64,000 nucleotides of DNA. It comes from Codonopsis lanceolata (lineage: Eukaryota > Streptophyta > Magnoliopsida > Asterales > Campanulaceae). Both the position numbers and the translations under genes were made by a program. This document shows, piece by piece, positions 9,896 through 22,268 of this stretch (position 1 is its first letter; every line of letters begins with the position of its first letter). The DNA is taken from contig CM028381.1 in NCBI GenBank assembly GCA_013146195.2, positions 56,541,546-56,605,545 on the forward strand, in the 5' to 3' direction. Below the pieces are notes generated by a model, which did not search any database, was not told the origin of the DNA, and saw only the letters and a list, made by a program, of their open reading frames with translations.

Positions 9896-10437
9896 ATCAA
9901 AGCCGAGGAGACGTCCCACGCTAGATTCACGTGCTCGCTTGGACGTTGTGAGCGAGGTTGCTCTTTTGGACTTTAATCGATTAATCATTTATTTTGGAAA
10001 GGACGTTGGGAAGCAAGTCATGTAGACTTGGCTTGGGGTTTTGTATGTTGTAGTAACTTAACTATTTAATACTTGTAATCTTTTGGTAGGCCGACTTTAT
10101 GTCGAGCTTGTTTATATGTTGTTGGTTCATCACAGTTTCTTCCGCTAAAGCTTGTTAAGGTATTATTGTTGTTATTGTCTCCGGCATGTTGTGGCCGTTG
10201 AGTTGTTATAAGCATGTGTTAATTGTAGGAGTAGTTGTTGGGTTCCGGCTGTAACGTCGCCGATGACTTGTTTAAATTAGGTTGCTTTTCCGGCCAAGTG
10301 TAGCCGAGTTGTTGATTGTATGCAATGTTGCGCCACATGAATTTTATGATCCTCCTATGCATGCTTATGTGTTTAACTTGATTATTTGGACGGCGCGATT
10401 CGGGATCTTGCATTGGGGTCCGGGTCGGGCCGTCACA

Positions 10438-12212
10438 CTCCCAAACATATATCCTTATGATTCTAACATTTCATATTATCCAATATCAACCTCCAAAATT
10501 ATTCATATAAACAAGAACCCATTTACTACACATTCATCATATCAAACCCTAGGTTTCTAGGGGATTGAATGCTCATCAATCTCAAGTCCAAAAATCACAA
10601 TTGAAGCTTAATAATATACTTCATGAAACATAGAAAGCATCCTACTTATGCCTCTACCAAGTTCACCCAACAAAAGTTTAAAAAAATCAAAATAAAACCA
10701 CACACAACATGCTTGTGTACTCATTGACCTCAAATAGCAATCATGTTTGTTTTCCTTAGGGTCAATGAGCACAAAATCAAGAGAATAAAGAATCTAGTAG
10801 CTTACTTGGCTTAGATGAAAACTCAAAAGAATCACGATCCAATCGGTGAAGTTGTTCCATTTGACGAGGGCTTCGCGAATCCAAAGTTTGGAGATCATCC
10901 GACGGTTGGATCTTCAAGGATTTGAGGAAGAAGGAGGCTAGGGCTTGAAACTCCATGGACTCCCCAACTCTCTCTATCATACGGTTGAAGAATGGAGGAG
11001 AAAATGAGAGGATTTGCTGAATTTACAAAGGATTGGGGCTTTATATACTTCCCAACAAATAAGGGCACAATAGGAACTTCCAAGGTACAATTAGTGAAGT
11101 TTAGGTGTAATCAAACCCTAATCAAACCTTAATTAACTCTTCAAGAGTGTTAGGAAATGTTTAGGTCTAAGTATGGGTGTTAGGGAGGGTTTGGAAGAGG
11201 TTTAGAAAGGGTAGAATAGGAATTACACTTCAAATTTGCAAAACAGGGACAAGCTGTCTCGAAGCTACAGTGCTGTAGCTACAGTACTCGCGCTGCGCGC
11301 GTCCAACTTGCGATGGCTCCAGTTTGAACACCGTTCGACGAAACGACGTGATTTCTTCTCCTGCCACTCTGTAAATATCCTAAGTAGAAGCCTCAAAAAC
11401 CCCAAACCAAACAAAAATTTTCTCGAAGGTTTCTCGATCAAACAAATCAGCCGCATACCAAAAATCAGTCCGTAACTGTTGTATAACGGATGAAATTATA
11501 CAGAACAAACTAACGATCGAAACAACGAATGAACAAGCATAATTACTTGTTTTAAAGCATGTTAAAAGAATAATGAAAGGTCCCAAACACATACCCAATG
11601 TTACACCAAAACTAAGTGTAAGGAAAATACGAAAAGCGAAACGTTAACAAAACGCGAATCGCGAAATCAAACATATGACGACGACTATACTTTGAATGTC
11701 GTGACCACATGTAAACTTTATAAAAATGATTATAAACACTTCAAAGGGCTATAGAATAGGATTGAATGTCACTTAGATGATGAACAACAGATAGGAGAAA
11801 AGAACTCCCAAAAGACGAGACGCTCACACGGCTCAATCTCAAACTACGCGATAAGGAGAATTGCTATCCTCGAAGCGTCAAAACATCGCAAGACTTAAGA
11901 AATACATCCAACTAGGATTCTAACACATCTAAACATGTTATTTAATCATCATGTAAAGATCTAGGACCTAATCGAGGTCAGGAACATGAAACCCGAGTAA
12001 ATTCTCAATCGCGTCGCATTTCGACTATCGTCGAGTTACGACTTGTGACTTTAGCAAGTCAACAACTAAATGACATCTCTTAAAGGTGTTTTGGTCTTAA
12101 TGTGATCTCTCATACACATCTAGACTCTCTCAGAAATCAAATAAGTCATAAACCAAGGAAGAAATGCGAGCATTGCACGCAATTCAAGCTAACCGGGAAT
12201 CGGGGTCTTACA
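10438..12212 (-). repeat. LTR-B fragment, minus strand (3'-truncated)
   Basis: On the minus strand it starts TGTAAGACCCCG at 12212 and follows the LTR at 18054 to the equivalent of about 19681: TATA region TATATAAAG (11039-11047), donor GTAAGC (10805-10800) and the donor hairpin, whose arms are 10760-10772 and 10717-10729. It is cut off at 10438, where chromovirus A begins; the acceptor half is not present. The likeliest history is that element A inserted into this LTR. Confidence 0.87.
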
Positions 12213-12249
12213 TGTCACATACCAGGGGTACGAAATTGGGGTGTCTACA
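12213..12249 (-). repeat. Terminal 37 bp of a Tat LTR
   Basis: The minus strand reads TGTAGACACCCCAATTTCGT and on, identical to the start of the Tat-1 LTR at 26169 downward except at the broken end. LTR-B begins immediately to the left, so the LTR-B element inserted 37 bp inside a Tat LTR. The right flank, minus strand TCAAGGGATCGAG, resembles the Tat polypurine side (GAGGGGATC). Confidence 0.8.
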
Positions 12250-13489
12250 CTCGATCCCTTGATAACTGAAGGTTAAGTAAGAATCTCTTGTCACCATGCT
12301 AAGCGTTATATAACTGAACATTCTTGTAAAGATTAACTATTCTTATTTATGGTCACATGGTTGGTTAGATTGTATCTGTATGATGAAATTTTTAGAAGTC
12401 ATAGAGGTAACAAATTATTTTGTGTTGTACTTGTGTAGTTTTGGGGATAAATCCTTAGGATTAGTAGTAACCTATATAATTGCTTGTAATGTTTTCGATT
12501 CAAGATGTATGTAGAGATTATTGAATATAGAATTTCAGAAGCTATTACGCTCTAATTTCCTTTAATTGTGTTTGATACAATCCCCATGTCTACTCAAAAA
12601 CCTTGATGGTGATGCTTAAAAATTGTAAGTTTGATACCTAAGGGCGAAGGGAGCCTAGGTGTAATACCAGGTTTGATCCTCTTTCATTTCTCCTAATTTC
12701 TTAATTTTCTTCATCTCTCCTTATCTCTTTATTTTCTTCATCTCTCCTTATTTCTTTATTTTCGTCATCCATTACATTACTTCTGATCTAGGGTCCTTCT
12801 CTCTATGATATAAACTCACAACCCACAAAACTTAATTAACTCTAACATCCGGACCGATAACCTTCCGATGAAGACTCTCTTCTTGGGTATTGTTCATATG
12901 GTCCAACATCCTTTATATACTTTATTTTTTTTTTCAATATGCCCATCAGTAAACCTTCGAATCCTGACCTTATTTTGTCAAATAAATAAGTCTCAAAAAC
13001 CCAAGTTTTTCTCTCTCATTCTAGGCAAAAAAATATTAGGTGTTTTATGCGCCCTAAAGATTTCTCTATTACAAAAATGATTTAGCCCCATGTTGAAATA
13101 TTTTTGGATCGAAATACAAAGATTTATGTTGTAGCTTGTCGACATTATTAAAACAAATATTTGAAGTACATTAATAATTATATGTATTATAAAGAGTAGA
13201 AAATAATATTGATTTGATAAAATTTGAATATAGAATAATTAATGGACAAATTAATTTATTCCAGAAGTTGAATATATATTAATGCACTTCAAACAGCTTA
13301 AAATAGAAGAAAAGATCATTTGGCTCTACACTTTGTAATATTTTGTCAACCACTTTGATGCAGTCAATATTCGTCCAAATTAATTTATTCCAGAAGTTGA
13401 ATATATATTAATGCACTTCAAACAGCTTAAAATAGAAGAAAAGATCATTTGGCTCTACACTTTGTAATATTTTGTCAACCACTTTGATG
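12250..13489. other. AT-rich stretch without recognisable genes
   Basis: No coding similarity seen. CT-rich tracts stand near 12690-12780 (TCTCCTTAT repeats). The right end carries the 129-bp tandem duplication listed separately and the 3' flank of the RPA-like pseudogene. Confidence 0.5.
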
Positions 13490-13505
13490 CAGTCAGTATT
13501 CGTCC
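13251..13505 (+). repeat. Direct tandem duplication, period 129 bp
   Basis: 13251-13379 and 13380-13505 are nearly identical, both starting TTAATTTATTCCAGAAG and ending CAGT(C)A.TATTCGTCC. The right copy overlaps the 3' end of the RPA-like pseudogene, including its last codons. Confidence 0.9.
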
Positions 13506-15815
13506 TTTTCAACTTTGATGGTCTTGTCAATCTTTATCATATGAGTTCTTGTTGATGAACCACCATCCTCTGGGTCTTTACTCGTTGCAGTGTCTTCGCT
13601 TGACATTAGACAACGTCACTTTTGCAAATCACATTCAGGAGTCATATCGTTATTGTCACTTACGGAGTCCTCAATCTATAAGGTAAGAAATAAAAGGTTA
13701 ATACATTAATCAGTATTAAAAATAGCAATAGTTAGAAATATGTTAGAATTGTATGCTTACCTCTATTACTTCTTCACCAGCATCCTTAATTGCTGCTAAC
13801 ACATCAATTCTTTGATTCAAAGATGTGTCATTAGTAATTTTATAAGTTATTTTGCATATATATAACTTTATAATAAGTTAGATTTATAAGTTAATGTATT
13901 AACTTACTCTTTTCACACTTAAACTTTTTTTCTTGCATTTTTCGATCAGGTTTTCCTCAATGCAAACTTTGCTAACTGAATGAATGTTATCATCTCCTGT
14001 AATATTATATTGTTTTACATTGACCTTGAAAATTGCAAGTCGCCCAACCAATGATTGAATATCATCAGGAATGTTTCCCTTTGTTGTACAATGATCATTT
14101 GCGCTTTTATCTTCAGCTTTGTGCTATTTACAAATACAAAAGCATTTAAAATTAGATATAACATTAATAACATTTTTATTTAAGAGTTAGATAAATTGTC
14201 AAGTATAAAGTTGCTCACACCTTACTATCATGCTCAGTCAATTGCACAGTGGTCTTCCCGGTTAATGTTTCACAAGGTGAATCCCATAGTAAGAATGTTG
14301 CACAATCACTACCCTCTAGGACATTGACCTTTAGCTTGTACCTTGGGGTTGGTTTTGATACCTTTTTATCACAAGTAACACAAAAGAAACGTCTACCATT
14401 GATGCTAAGCTTTTTCATGCACCTGCTGCAGCTATCAAAATACCAACTTCCGTCTAATATAATTTCAGAAATTTGAGCGACAACCCAATAAAATCCTTCC
14501 TGTATAGATATAAACAGTTTGTCACACATAATTTTACTTGAGATATATCTTAAATATTTTCTTTGTAAAAGTTATAACTTGGGAGCATTTAATTAAATCA
14601 TCAATTGACTTGACGTCAATTGTCCCACTTTCGAGCTCACTTGTACCACTACAGGTGGTGCTGGAGGATATTTGGTTAATTATTTGGGACGAACTTCCAC
14701 AGTGTTCCAAAAACCTAGTGATAAAAAGGAAATGTTTGTTAGTATTTATATAGACAAATTTAATTAGAGAAGGTCAAGTAAATACATACCTTCTCTTTAT
14801 ATCAGCAATTTGAGGTACTATAGAATCCACTAAAATATTTGTAGCATAAAAGACATTTGATAACGTGATTTTCCCTGCATAGTTAACATGACTTAGTTTC
14901 ACGAGGGTGACATATTAATATTATGTCATATTATTTTTTATTCAAATTTATGTGTTACCTTGCAATGATTTTGGCTTGCATAGTTGTAGCAATACAACCA
15001 AACCATCTTTGTTTGAGGTTTCAATGTGTGATAGTATGTCATCAGCATAGGTTCCCCACTACGTACACTTGATCTTCTTATTACTTAAAATGGTGTCAAA
15101 ATATATAATCAAATTTTGAAATAAAATATAGATAGACTCTTTAGCAAGACATTAGAGAGAAAGACTTACTCAGAGTCCTCTAGCTCAATTTCAATGTATT
15201 TTGAATTAGTTTTATATTTGAACAATCATTTTCCTACAACTTTACCAACAACATCTACAAATATAATTAAAATTAGATAATGTAAACAAAAATATATATT
15301 AATTCAGAAGGAGTTATAAAATGTACCTATTAATCCTGACTGTGCGACGTCAATTGACTGAATTTCATCAAAACTTTTTAGATTGAAAATGTTGGTTGAG
15401 AATTTTTTGTCACCAACTGTTTGTTGATAAAAACATTAGCATGTAATTGGCATTAGTTATTTTGTAATTTCCACGGTTGTCAATCACTGATACGTTTACA
15501 ATATAATATAATTTGCCCTCTTGCATTTTTGATTCAAATTGCTTAATCAATGTCTGTGTTAATTGATGCTTGTATCTGTTCGCCCTGTATCAATAGAAAG
15601 AAAATATGCAAATGTAAGTACAAATATACATGAAGTATGCAGTTCAAAATAATCTGACTAATCTAATTTTGTACCTTAGTGAGTGAAGAAAGTTCAGTGG
15701 ATCTCGGTTACCAAGAAGGTGAATATTTCGAGAGATAATGACTATCAAATTGATCAATATTGGTATTATCTAATGAGCTTGCAAGACGTTTAAAGGTATA
15801 TGTTTTGATACATAT

Positions 15816-16640
15816 TATGTATTTCAATTTTCAACCCTTTTATTTTTTCAGTTTCAAAGTTAATTTATTCATGTTATTATGGTTGTAGATTTTTTAATAA
15901 AAATGTTTGTTAACGCATGTGTGTGAGCGTGTTACTGATCCAAAATCTCAGTTATCTCACTCGTCAAACCCTACACATTTGCAGATCTACAGCCTTCCAT
16001 ATCTATGATATGAAGCCTCACTCCTTCTCTATTTCAATCGATTAGACAATTCTCACAGATCTACAGTTAAGGTATTTCAATTTTCAACCATTGCTTTTTT
16101 AAGTTTCAAAGATAATTATTCATGTTATTCTGGTAGTAGATGGTTTAAGTAAATTGTGTGTTAAGTGTGCGTGCGTGTTACTGATATACACTCTCGGTTA
16201 TCTCACTTTTTAAACTCTACAGATTTACAGATCTACGATTTCAAGCATCACTACTAAATCAATTCGGCGACATCAGGTAATTCAATTTTCAACCCTTTTA
16301 TTTTTTTTTTCAGTTTGAAAGTTAATTTATTCATGTTATTATGGTTGTAGATTGTTTAAGAAAAATGTGTGTTTATAAGTTTGTGAGCGTGTTGCTGATG
16401 CAAAATCTCAGTTATCTCATTCGTGAAACCCTACACATTTGCAGATCTACAGCCTCGTATATCTATGATTGCAAGCATCATTCCTTCTCTATTTCCATCG
16501 ATTCAACGATTTCTCATAGATATACATTTTAGGTATTTCAATTCAATTTTAAACTCTACTCTTTTTTCAGTTTGGAAGTTAATAATTCATGTTATTATGG
16601 ATGCAGAATTTTTAGGGGAAAATGGGTGTTATAGATGGAA
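15816..16640 (+). repeat. Four degenerate tandem units of about 200-260 bp
   Basis: Each unit carries TTCAGTTT.AAAGTTAAT, then TTCATGTTATTATGG, then a block with ACCCTACACATTTGCAGATC and TTCTCTATTTC.ATCGATT. Anchors lie at about 15850, 16100, 16310 and 16565. The array lies in the first intron of the RPA-like pseudogene. On the plus strand each unit looks like a plant leader ending in a possible splice donor (AAG|GTATTTC). Confidence 0.75.
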
Positions 16641-16895
16641 AGTGTGTGTGTTGTTGATTTAGTGTGTTATCTATTAGTACAACTTATTTATAGACTGATA
16701 AACATTATGGTATGATTATAAAAATGAGAACACATACCTAATAATTGATTGTGTTTCTTTTGCTTTTTTGTATTGATAGTTGACTTCATTTTCTTCGTAT
16801 ACTTGGTAGTTCCAGAATTATAACCTGATAAACCTTCTCCACTATAATTTGTTTATGGGTAAGTAGATTATTTAAAAATTGAATTTTTTTTTTTG

Positions 16896-17053
16896 TGTTT
16901 GAAATGACTGGTTGTATATATATGGAAGAAAGCAAATTATAGAGGAGCTTGTTTATCAGGTTATAATTATAGAGGAGCAAATTATATAGGAGCAGGTTTC
17001 TCAGGTTATAAAGTAGTTTGAAATGATTGGTTGTATATATATGGAAGAAAGCA
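16896..17053 (+). repeat. Direct repeats within the RPA intron
   Basis: TGAAATGACTGGTTGTATAT at about 16899 recurs as TGAAATGATTGGTTGTATAT at about 17020, both followed by ATATGGAAGAAAGCA. Between them short units GAGGAGCAAATTATA and TCAGGTTATAA repeat. The 110-codon minus-strand frame here (Leu/Tyr/Asn repeats) is a by-product. Confidence 0.7.
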
Positions 17054-17375
17054 CAATAGATATTGCAGATGGATGATGCATCGCATATTGCAGGAAGAAT
17101 AATATTTGACTTTCGCATATTGCAGGAAGCACAATAGATATTGATTATAAAATATTTACCTTTGCATCGACCATAACCAATTCCACTGATGGAGGAATCT
17201 TCAATTCATTATTGGTAGGAATAGTCCATTTCCTTGCAAGACGAAGCTTCAGCATCCAATCAGTTTTGCGTTTATGAATATCTTTTAATAGGGTAATGTT
17301 TACCATTGTGTTCACCATTGTATTTTGTATGCGTAATAGAATTGCAAATGAGTCTGTACATGATATATTTATCAA

Positions 17376-18053
17376 TATATATATACCATTTCATCCGAAG
17401 TTGAATAGATTTTTATGACTCTTCATATGGGTAATCAGTACAGATGAAAACCAGAAGGATCAGTACAGATGACTCTTCAAATGGGTAATCAATAGTTCAA
17501 TACAGATGCAAGTGATAACACAGATGCAAAAAGATTGACTAATCAGTAAAGAATGAATCTTTGGTTTTGACATCATGTATGTTATTAATTGAAACTATAC
17601 ATTGAATTATTTAATATTTCAAATAGATACAATGGGACCGAGTCAAAAGTAATGTAATCAATGCAAAGTTGTTTTAGTCAAAAGTGTTTAAAAATGGAAA
17701 GTGGGTTTTGGCGGGATATTGCCTTAAATAGATGTGATAACATGACTTTGCCATTATATATATATAGATATATATACATTGAGTTACCCTTCGATCCTTT
17801 TCCTTACCTTTGCTAGCTAGTTAACTTGTAACGACTGAATCTTTTTGCAACTTTGCTGTGGTTTCTATATGGATATATAGATAAAACGATAGCTCTGTCC
17901 TTTCAAAGTAGATTCCAAAATATGGAAGCCTACTTAAAGCAAGAAAAACATTTTTTTAAATTGTTAAGGTCGGCCATATATAATAATTATAGTAAGAAAA
18001 TAGTGTGTTTATTAGATTTCGCTTTCTATCTTTCATTTTGACTTCGTTTAAGC
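17376..18053. other. AT-rich spacer, nothing recognised
   Basis: Contains short CAGTACAGATGA repeats (17440-17530) and an AT tract at 17755-17775. No gene, PBS or LTR structure seen. Confidence 0.5.
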
Positions 18054-21000
18054 AGTAATACCCCGATTCCCTGTTAGCTTGAATTGTGTGCAATGCTCAC
18101 ATTTCTGCCTTGGTTGATCGTTTGTTTGGTCTGTGAGAAAGTCTAAATGTGTATGAGAGATCACATTAAGACCAAAATACTTTTAAAATATGTCATATAG
18201 TTGTTGATGTGCTAAAGTCACAAGTCGTAACCCGATGATAGTCGAAATGCGACGCGATTGAGAGTTCGCTTGCGTTTTGTGTTCATGACCTCGATTTGGT
18301 CCTAGATATTTACATGATGATTGATTAATATGTTTAGATGTGTTATACTTCTATTTTAATGTATTCCTTAAGTCTTGCGATGCTTTGACGCTTTGAGGAT
18401 AGCAATTCTCCTTATCGCGTAGTTTGAGATTGAGCCGGGTGATCGTCTCGTCTTTCGGGAGTCCTTTTCTACTATCTGTTGTTCATCATATGAGAGGAAT
18501 TCAGGACTATTCTATAGCCTTTTTAAGTGTTTATAATCTTGGGTTGTTGCCCGTCGGTTTGTGGTGTCATTCGTCGTTTCGTTAGCAAGTTGTTGTGCCT
18601 TCTGCCGGTTTCGCTATGAGTTGTTTCGGGAGTTGTTTATGGGAGTTTAGACCTATTTTAAAAGTGGTTTGAGACTTGTTTGGTTTAGCTAAGAGTATGA
18701 GGACTTTAATGGTTCAATTATAGCTCGTTTCGAAGCTTTAAGGCTTGCGATTGCGTGCGGGAAGGACCGTGGCCGAACAAGGTTGCAGTAAAAGAATGAC
18801 AAGGCAAAATTGGATGAAGCGATCGCATGGTTGGCACACCATGCGACCGCATTTCCTTTCGAACAGCTTGGTCCCTGTTTTGGTGTTTTGAAGTGTAATT
18901 CCTATTCTACCTTCACTAAACCCCCTATAAACCCTTCCTAACACCCATACTTAGTCCTAATGATGTCCTAACATGTTTGGGGAGTTAATTAAGGTTTGAT
19001 TAGGGGCTAATTACAACTAACAATCACTAATTGTACCCATGGAAATCTCATTTGTGCCCCTTTAGTTGTGGAAGTATAAAGGCTTAATCCCTTGTAGAAT
19101 TTCAGCCATTTCTCTCATTTCTCCTCCTTCATCTAAATAGTATAGTGAGAGAGAGTTGGGAGACCGTGGGGGCTTTGAAGCCCTAGCTTCTTCTTCCTCA
19201 AATCCATGGAGATCCGACCGTTAGATCGCCTCCAAACTTCGGATTCTTGACGTATTCGACGAGTGGAACAACTTCACCGATCGGATTTCGATTCTCTTGA
19301 GTTTTCACTCAAGCTAGGTAAGCTACTAAAATCCTCTTCTTTTGGATTTTGTACTTATTGACCCTAAGGAAAACAAAGGGCTTGCTATTTGAGGTCAATG
19401 AGTACACAAGAATGCTTTGTGTGATTTTATTTTAAGTTTGAAGAGTGAACTTGCTAAGAATCATGTGTACGGTAACTTTTATGATTAATGAAGTGTGTTG
19501 TAAAGCTTTAAATTGTAAGCTTGGACTTTGAGCATGATGGTTATAATTTCCTAGAAACCTAGGGTTTGATATGATGAAGTATGTAGTAAATGGGTTATTG
19601 ATGGTATGAATGATTTTGGAGAATTTTATAGAATATTATGAGTTGTTGGAATCACATATGTATATGTTTAAAGTGTGGGAAGTATACTTGATGAATCTCT
19701 ATTTTTGATTGTAAGCATGAAAAATGAATTTTTACAATGGATTACATGTTTGAATGTTTCGTTTGACTTTTAAGAATAGAGTTGACTATCATGCATATAA
19801 GAGTATGATGCTATCTAGTTCATGAATTCTTGGTTGTGAGCATGTATAATGAATTATCATTATGGATTACATTAATAAAACGCAAGGTTTGACTTTTTTT
19901 GGTTGAGTTGACTTTTATGTATATAAGAGCATGTTGGTCAACTATAATTCAAGAATTGAAGGTTATGAACATGTTAGATGAATTTACATGTTGGTAATGA
20001 ACATGCTAGATGAATTTACATCTTGCTTAGATAAATGGATAATTTGGATGAAAGCATGATTTATTAAATGCTATATTGAGATACATGCTTGAAATGTGAT
20101 GGTTGACTTTAAATGTTAAGTGTTGACCTATGAACCATCTCTTGGGGTTTTTGTTGGGAAAGTATGGATTGTTGGATTGCACAATGTTGCTAACCTTTAG
20201 AACTTAGTCATGAGTAATAGCTAATGAATAATAGAAGGGCTATGATGCAAATAGCTTCTATGCCTTCAAATTTGAAAATAGTAGAAATGACTCAGCGGAG
20301 TCGATTTATTGGACTAATATGAATATAGTGAATCCCATATTAAGATCCTACGGAATTTGGGGTAGTTTTGATGGAGGTTAAGCCTCCGACCATTTTCAAG
20401 TGTATAAAGAACACTTGGGCATTAGGGCGGAGTCGATTTATTGGACTAATATGAATATAGTGAATCCCATCCCATTTTCAATGTTTATGAGTTAGTTAGC
20501 ATAGAAATGCATAACTATGTGAGTTAAAAGTAAATATCTACTTGATTGGATTAGTGCGGTATGTTGTACTTTTCCTTTGGATGAGCATGCGAGTATATAT
20601 TACATGTGCTTGTGTTTGAATCCAGCTGGCGGTTTTTGGTTTGAGTTTTTGGTGGGACGATGCATTGTCTTCACGAATTGTGGGATTCGTGATCGCAATG
20701 GATCGCCGCGCCGGGTTTGCACACACCCCTCCATCGATGGCCACGGTGAGGATGTAGCTGATCATTGCTAGAGTAATACACCTACCTTTGATAACTATGG
20801 AACCCAAACATGGATTGTTTCGGGGACGTCAATACCACGAAAGGGTTATCGAGGACACGTTTGTTTCCGCAGAAGTTACAAGCTGGAAACGGAAAGGAAA
20901 ATCATCTTCTCTCTCTTATGTGGTTTATTTTACGAGCACGTATATGAATTGTTGTGCTACGTAGTTAATAATATGATTTACATGAGATGATGATTACTTG

Positions 21001-22137
21001 ATAAAATATTATAATAGAAACATAACATGCTAGTGAAATGATGATCTTTAGAATATGATGTTATACTAAAAATATAACATGTTATTCATGATTAGAATGG
21101 AAACAACAGTTTCCCAAATATGAATGATTTTTTTGAGATGTGATAAATGAAGAATTATGAGACTCATGATATAATTGGTTATGTGGCTTGTTGATACGTT
21201 AAAATGTGGAAATAACATGCTACACATTATTGGAGTTGAGAAGCATAAGCTATTTGATATGGATGATTTTATAATAAATTATGTAGAACTAAGTTCTATG
21301 TATCTAAGTATGAAATTTGATTTATGTTAAAGATTATACCATGAAATGTTATATCATAAGTATGACATGAGATGTACATGTTTTATTTGAGCATTATGTC
21401 ATGCCATGACATTGCATCGTTAGTAGCTTACTAAGTCATTATGACTTACTCGTTTACTTTGTTTTCCTTAGATTCGAGCCGAGCTAGTAATTCAAAGGAA
21501 TCCGCCGAGTCTACGGTAGAAATGAAATTTTTTTATGAAGGTTGCTACTAGTATTAATTTCTGTAACCTTAAGTTTATTGGAAAGGACGTTTGGGAAGTG
21601 AAGTTATATAGACTTCACTATGGGTAGTAAAGTTGTGTTTTTTTTATTGGTTCATGTACTTGTTAAATTATTAATATTTGGTTTTTGTGAGCTGACAAAT
21701 GTTAGTCGAGCTATGCTTGTTTAATTACATATTTTATTTATCTCAAGTTATTTATATTGCTGGTTATGTTGTACTCCGGCATGTTTGGTCATTGAGTGTG
21801 TAGACTAGAGTTGTAGACTTTGATTAAGGTTGGGTTCCGGCTATAACGGCGCCGATGACTTGGTTATTATATTGTTTATAAAATTATAGCAGGGAGTTTG
21901 TAATACGTTCCCAATGTTGCGTCACGTGCGTCGAATTTTTGGGCCGAGTGATTTACTATCTCTTTGGTTGCTTTGTATTTCGGAGCTTGTTAGCTCGGGT
22001 CCCATTTTATTATTTGCTTCCGCGTTTGTTGAGTTGTTGGTGTATCGCTATTATAGCTTTACCCATTGCTTGTCTTTTGTGTGTTTTGGTCGCACGACCT
22101 TGGGGTTTCGTATTGAAATCCGGGATGGGTCGTCACA
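18054..22137 (+). repeat. LTR-B, 5' LTR of a second chromovirus (about 4.1 kb)
   Basis: Starts AGTAATACCCCGATTCCC (consensus TGTAAGACCCCGATTCCC from the copy at 12212) and ends GGGTCGTCACA, followed by a perfect PBS. TATAAA at 19075-19080. Blocks shared with the solo LTR at 36898 and with LTR-A show one superfamily. Length is above the usual range for chromovirus LTRs. An internal repeat is visible: GGAGTCGATTTATTGGACTA occurs near 20297 and 20432. Confidence 0.9.
19318..21471 (+). other. Intron-like segment inside LTR-B with donor hairpin
   Basis: Donor CTAG|GTAAGC at 19318 and acceptor CTTTGTTTTCCTTAG at 21457-21471. The donor hairpin has a 13-base stem, GTACTTATTGACC (19351-19363) with GGTCAATGAGTAC (19393-19405) and one G-T pair. 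Its loop contains CTAAGGAAAACAAAG (19364-19378), the exact reverse complement of the acceptor. The pre-acceptor hairpin TAAGTCAT/ATGACTTA is at 21432-21448. Confidence 0.62.
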
Positions 22138-22139
22138 GT

Positions 22140-22151
22140 TGGTATCAGAGC
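22140..22151 (+). other. Primer binding site, initiator Met tRNA
   Basis: TGGTATCAGAGC, perfect, two bases after the LTR end CGTCACA. Confidence 0.93.
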
Positions 22152-22268
22152 TATTGGTTAGCTGTTTGCCAGGATAGGTTCCTTGGCCTAGTTTAGGGGT
22201 TGGTTTTGTGTGATTTGTTATATCTTAACGTCGAGAGTTATTCTATGTTTCGACGATTGAAACTAGAA

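Larger units (their letters stand above)
1378..10437 (+). mobile_element. Ty3/gypsy chromovirus A (Tekay/Del-like), nearly complete but decayed
   Basis: Order seen: partial 5' LTR, iMet-type PBS, gag with zinc knuckle, PR, RT, RNase H, INT, chromodomain, polypurine tract and 3' LTR. PR-RT-RH-INT order defines Ty3/gypsy. The C-terminal chromodomain and the PBS-type leader TGGTATC..GAGC fit the Tekay/Del chromoviruses. Both LTRs are present but differ by many small indels. Gag, RT and INT each contain frameshifts, so the copy is not autonomous as written. The 3' flank starts CTCCC; the matching left flank is hidden by the gap, so no target duplication can be tested. It abuts an LTR-B fragment on the right, which suggests insertion into that older LTR. 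Confidence 0.93.
7603..10437 (+). repeat. 3' LTR of chromovirus A (2835 bp, complete)
   Basis: Starts TGTAACGCCCC after the PPT and ends GGGCCGTCACA. TATAAATA at 8474-8481 is the likely promoter, so transcription would start near 8500. A leader of about 210 bases with an AG-rich tract (8541-8553) runs to CTAG|GTAAGT at 8714/8715. The remaining 1.7 kb would be R/U5 and is unusually long. Between the TATA box and the LTR end lies the intron-like structure listed separately. Related in layout, and in blocks of sequence, to LTR-B and to the solo LTR at 36898. Confidence 0.92.
13490..17330 (-). pseudogene. RPA70-like (replication protein A large subunit) pseudogene with introns
   Basis: Single-stranded DNA-binding protein family with OB folds, acting in nuclear DNA replication and repair. 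Exons read on the minus strand: MVNITLLKDIHKRKTDWMLK (17160-17315, ending AAAG|GTAAAT); YKHQLTQTLIKQFESKMQEG with NVSVIDNRGNYKITNANYML (about 15595-15430); FNLKSFDEIQSIDVAQSG (15415-15330); VVGKVVGK then stop then YIEIELEDSE (15260-15170); WGTYADDILSHIE with VVLLQLCKPKSLQ (15060-14960); GKITLSNVFYATN (14880-14790); SIDDLIKCSQ (14720-14570); a C4 zinc ribbon CSRC ... CVTCDKKV with PRYKLKVNVLEG (14505-14215); DDIQSLVGRLAIFKVNVK (14120-13915); and a tail IKVEKDEY (13500). At least three in-frame stops: TGA after VVGK, TAG replacing the Leu of CTLWG, and TGA after ECDLQK. Exon borders are approximate. Confidence 0.85.

Noticed and set aside
15816..16640. CRISPR-like array
   Set aside because: Units are long and degenerate with no unique spacers, and the DNA is plant nuclear.
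16786..17118. 110-codon minus-strand frame with Leu/Tyr/Asn repeats
   Set aside because: Lies in the RPA intron and is explained by short direct repeats; no similarity seen.
12250..18053. Complete Helitron
   Set aside because: An RPA-like gene is present, but I found no helicase, no convincing 5' TC end and no CTRR end with a 3' hairpin.
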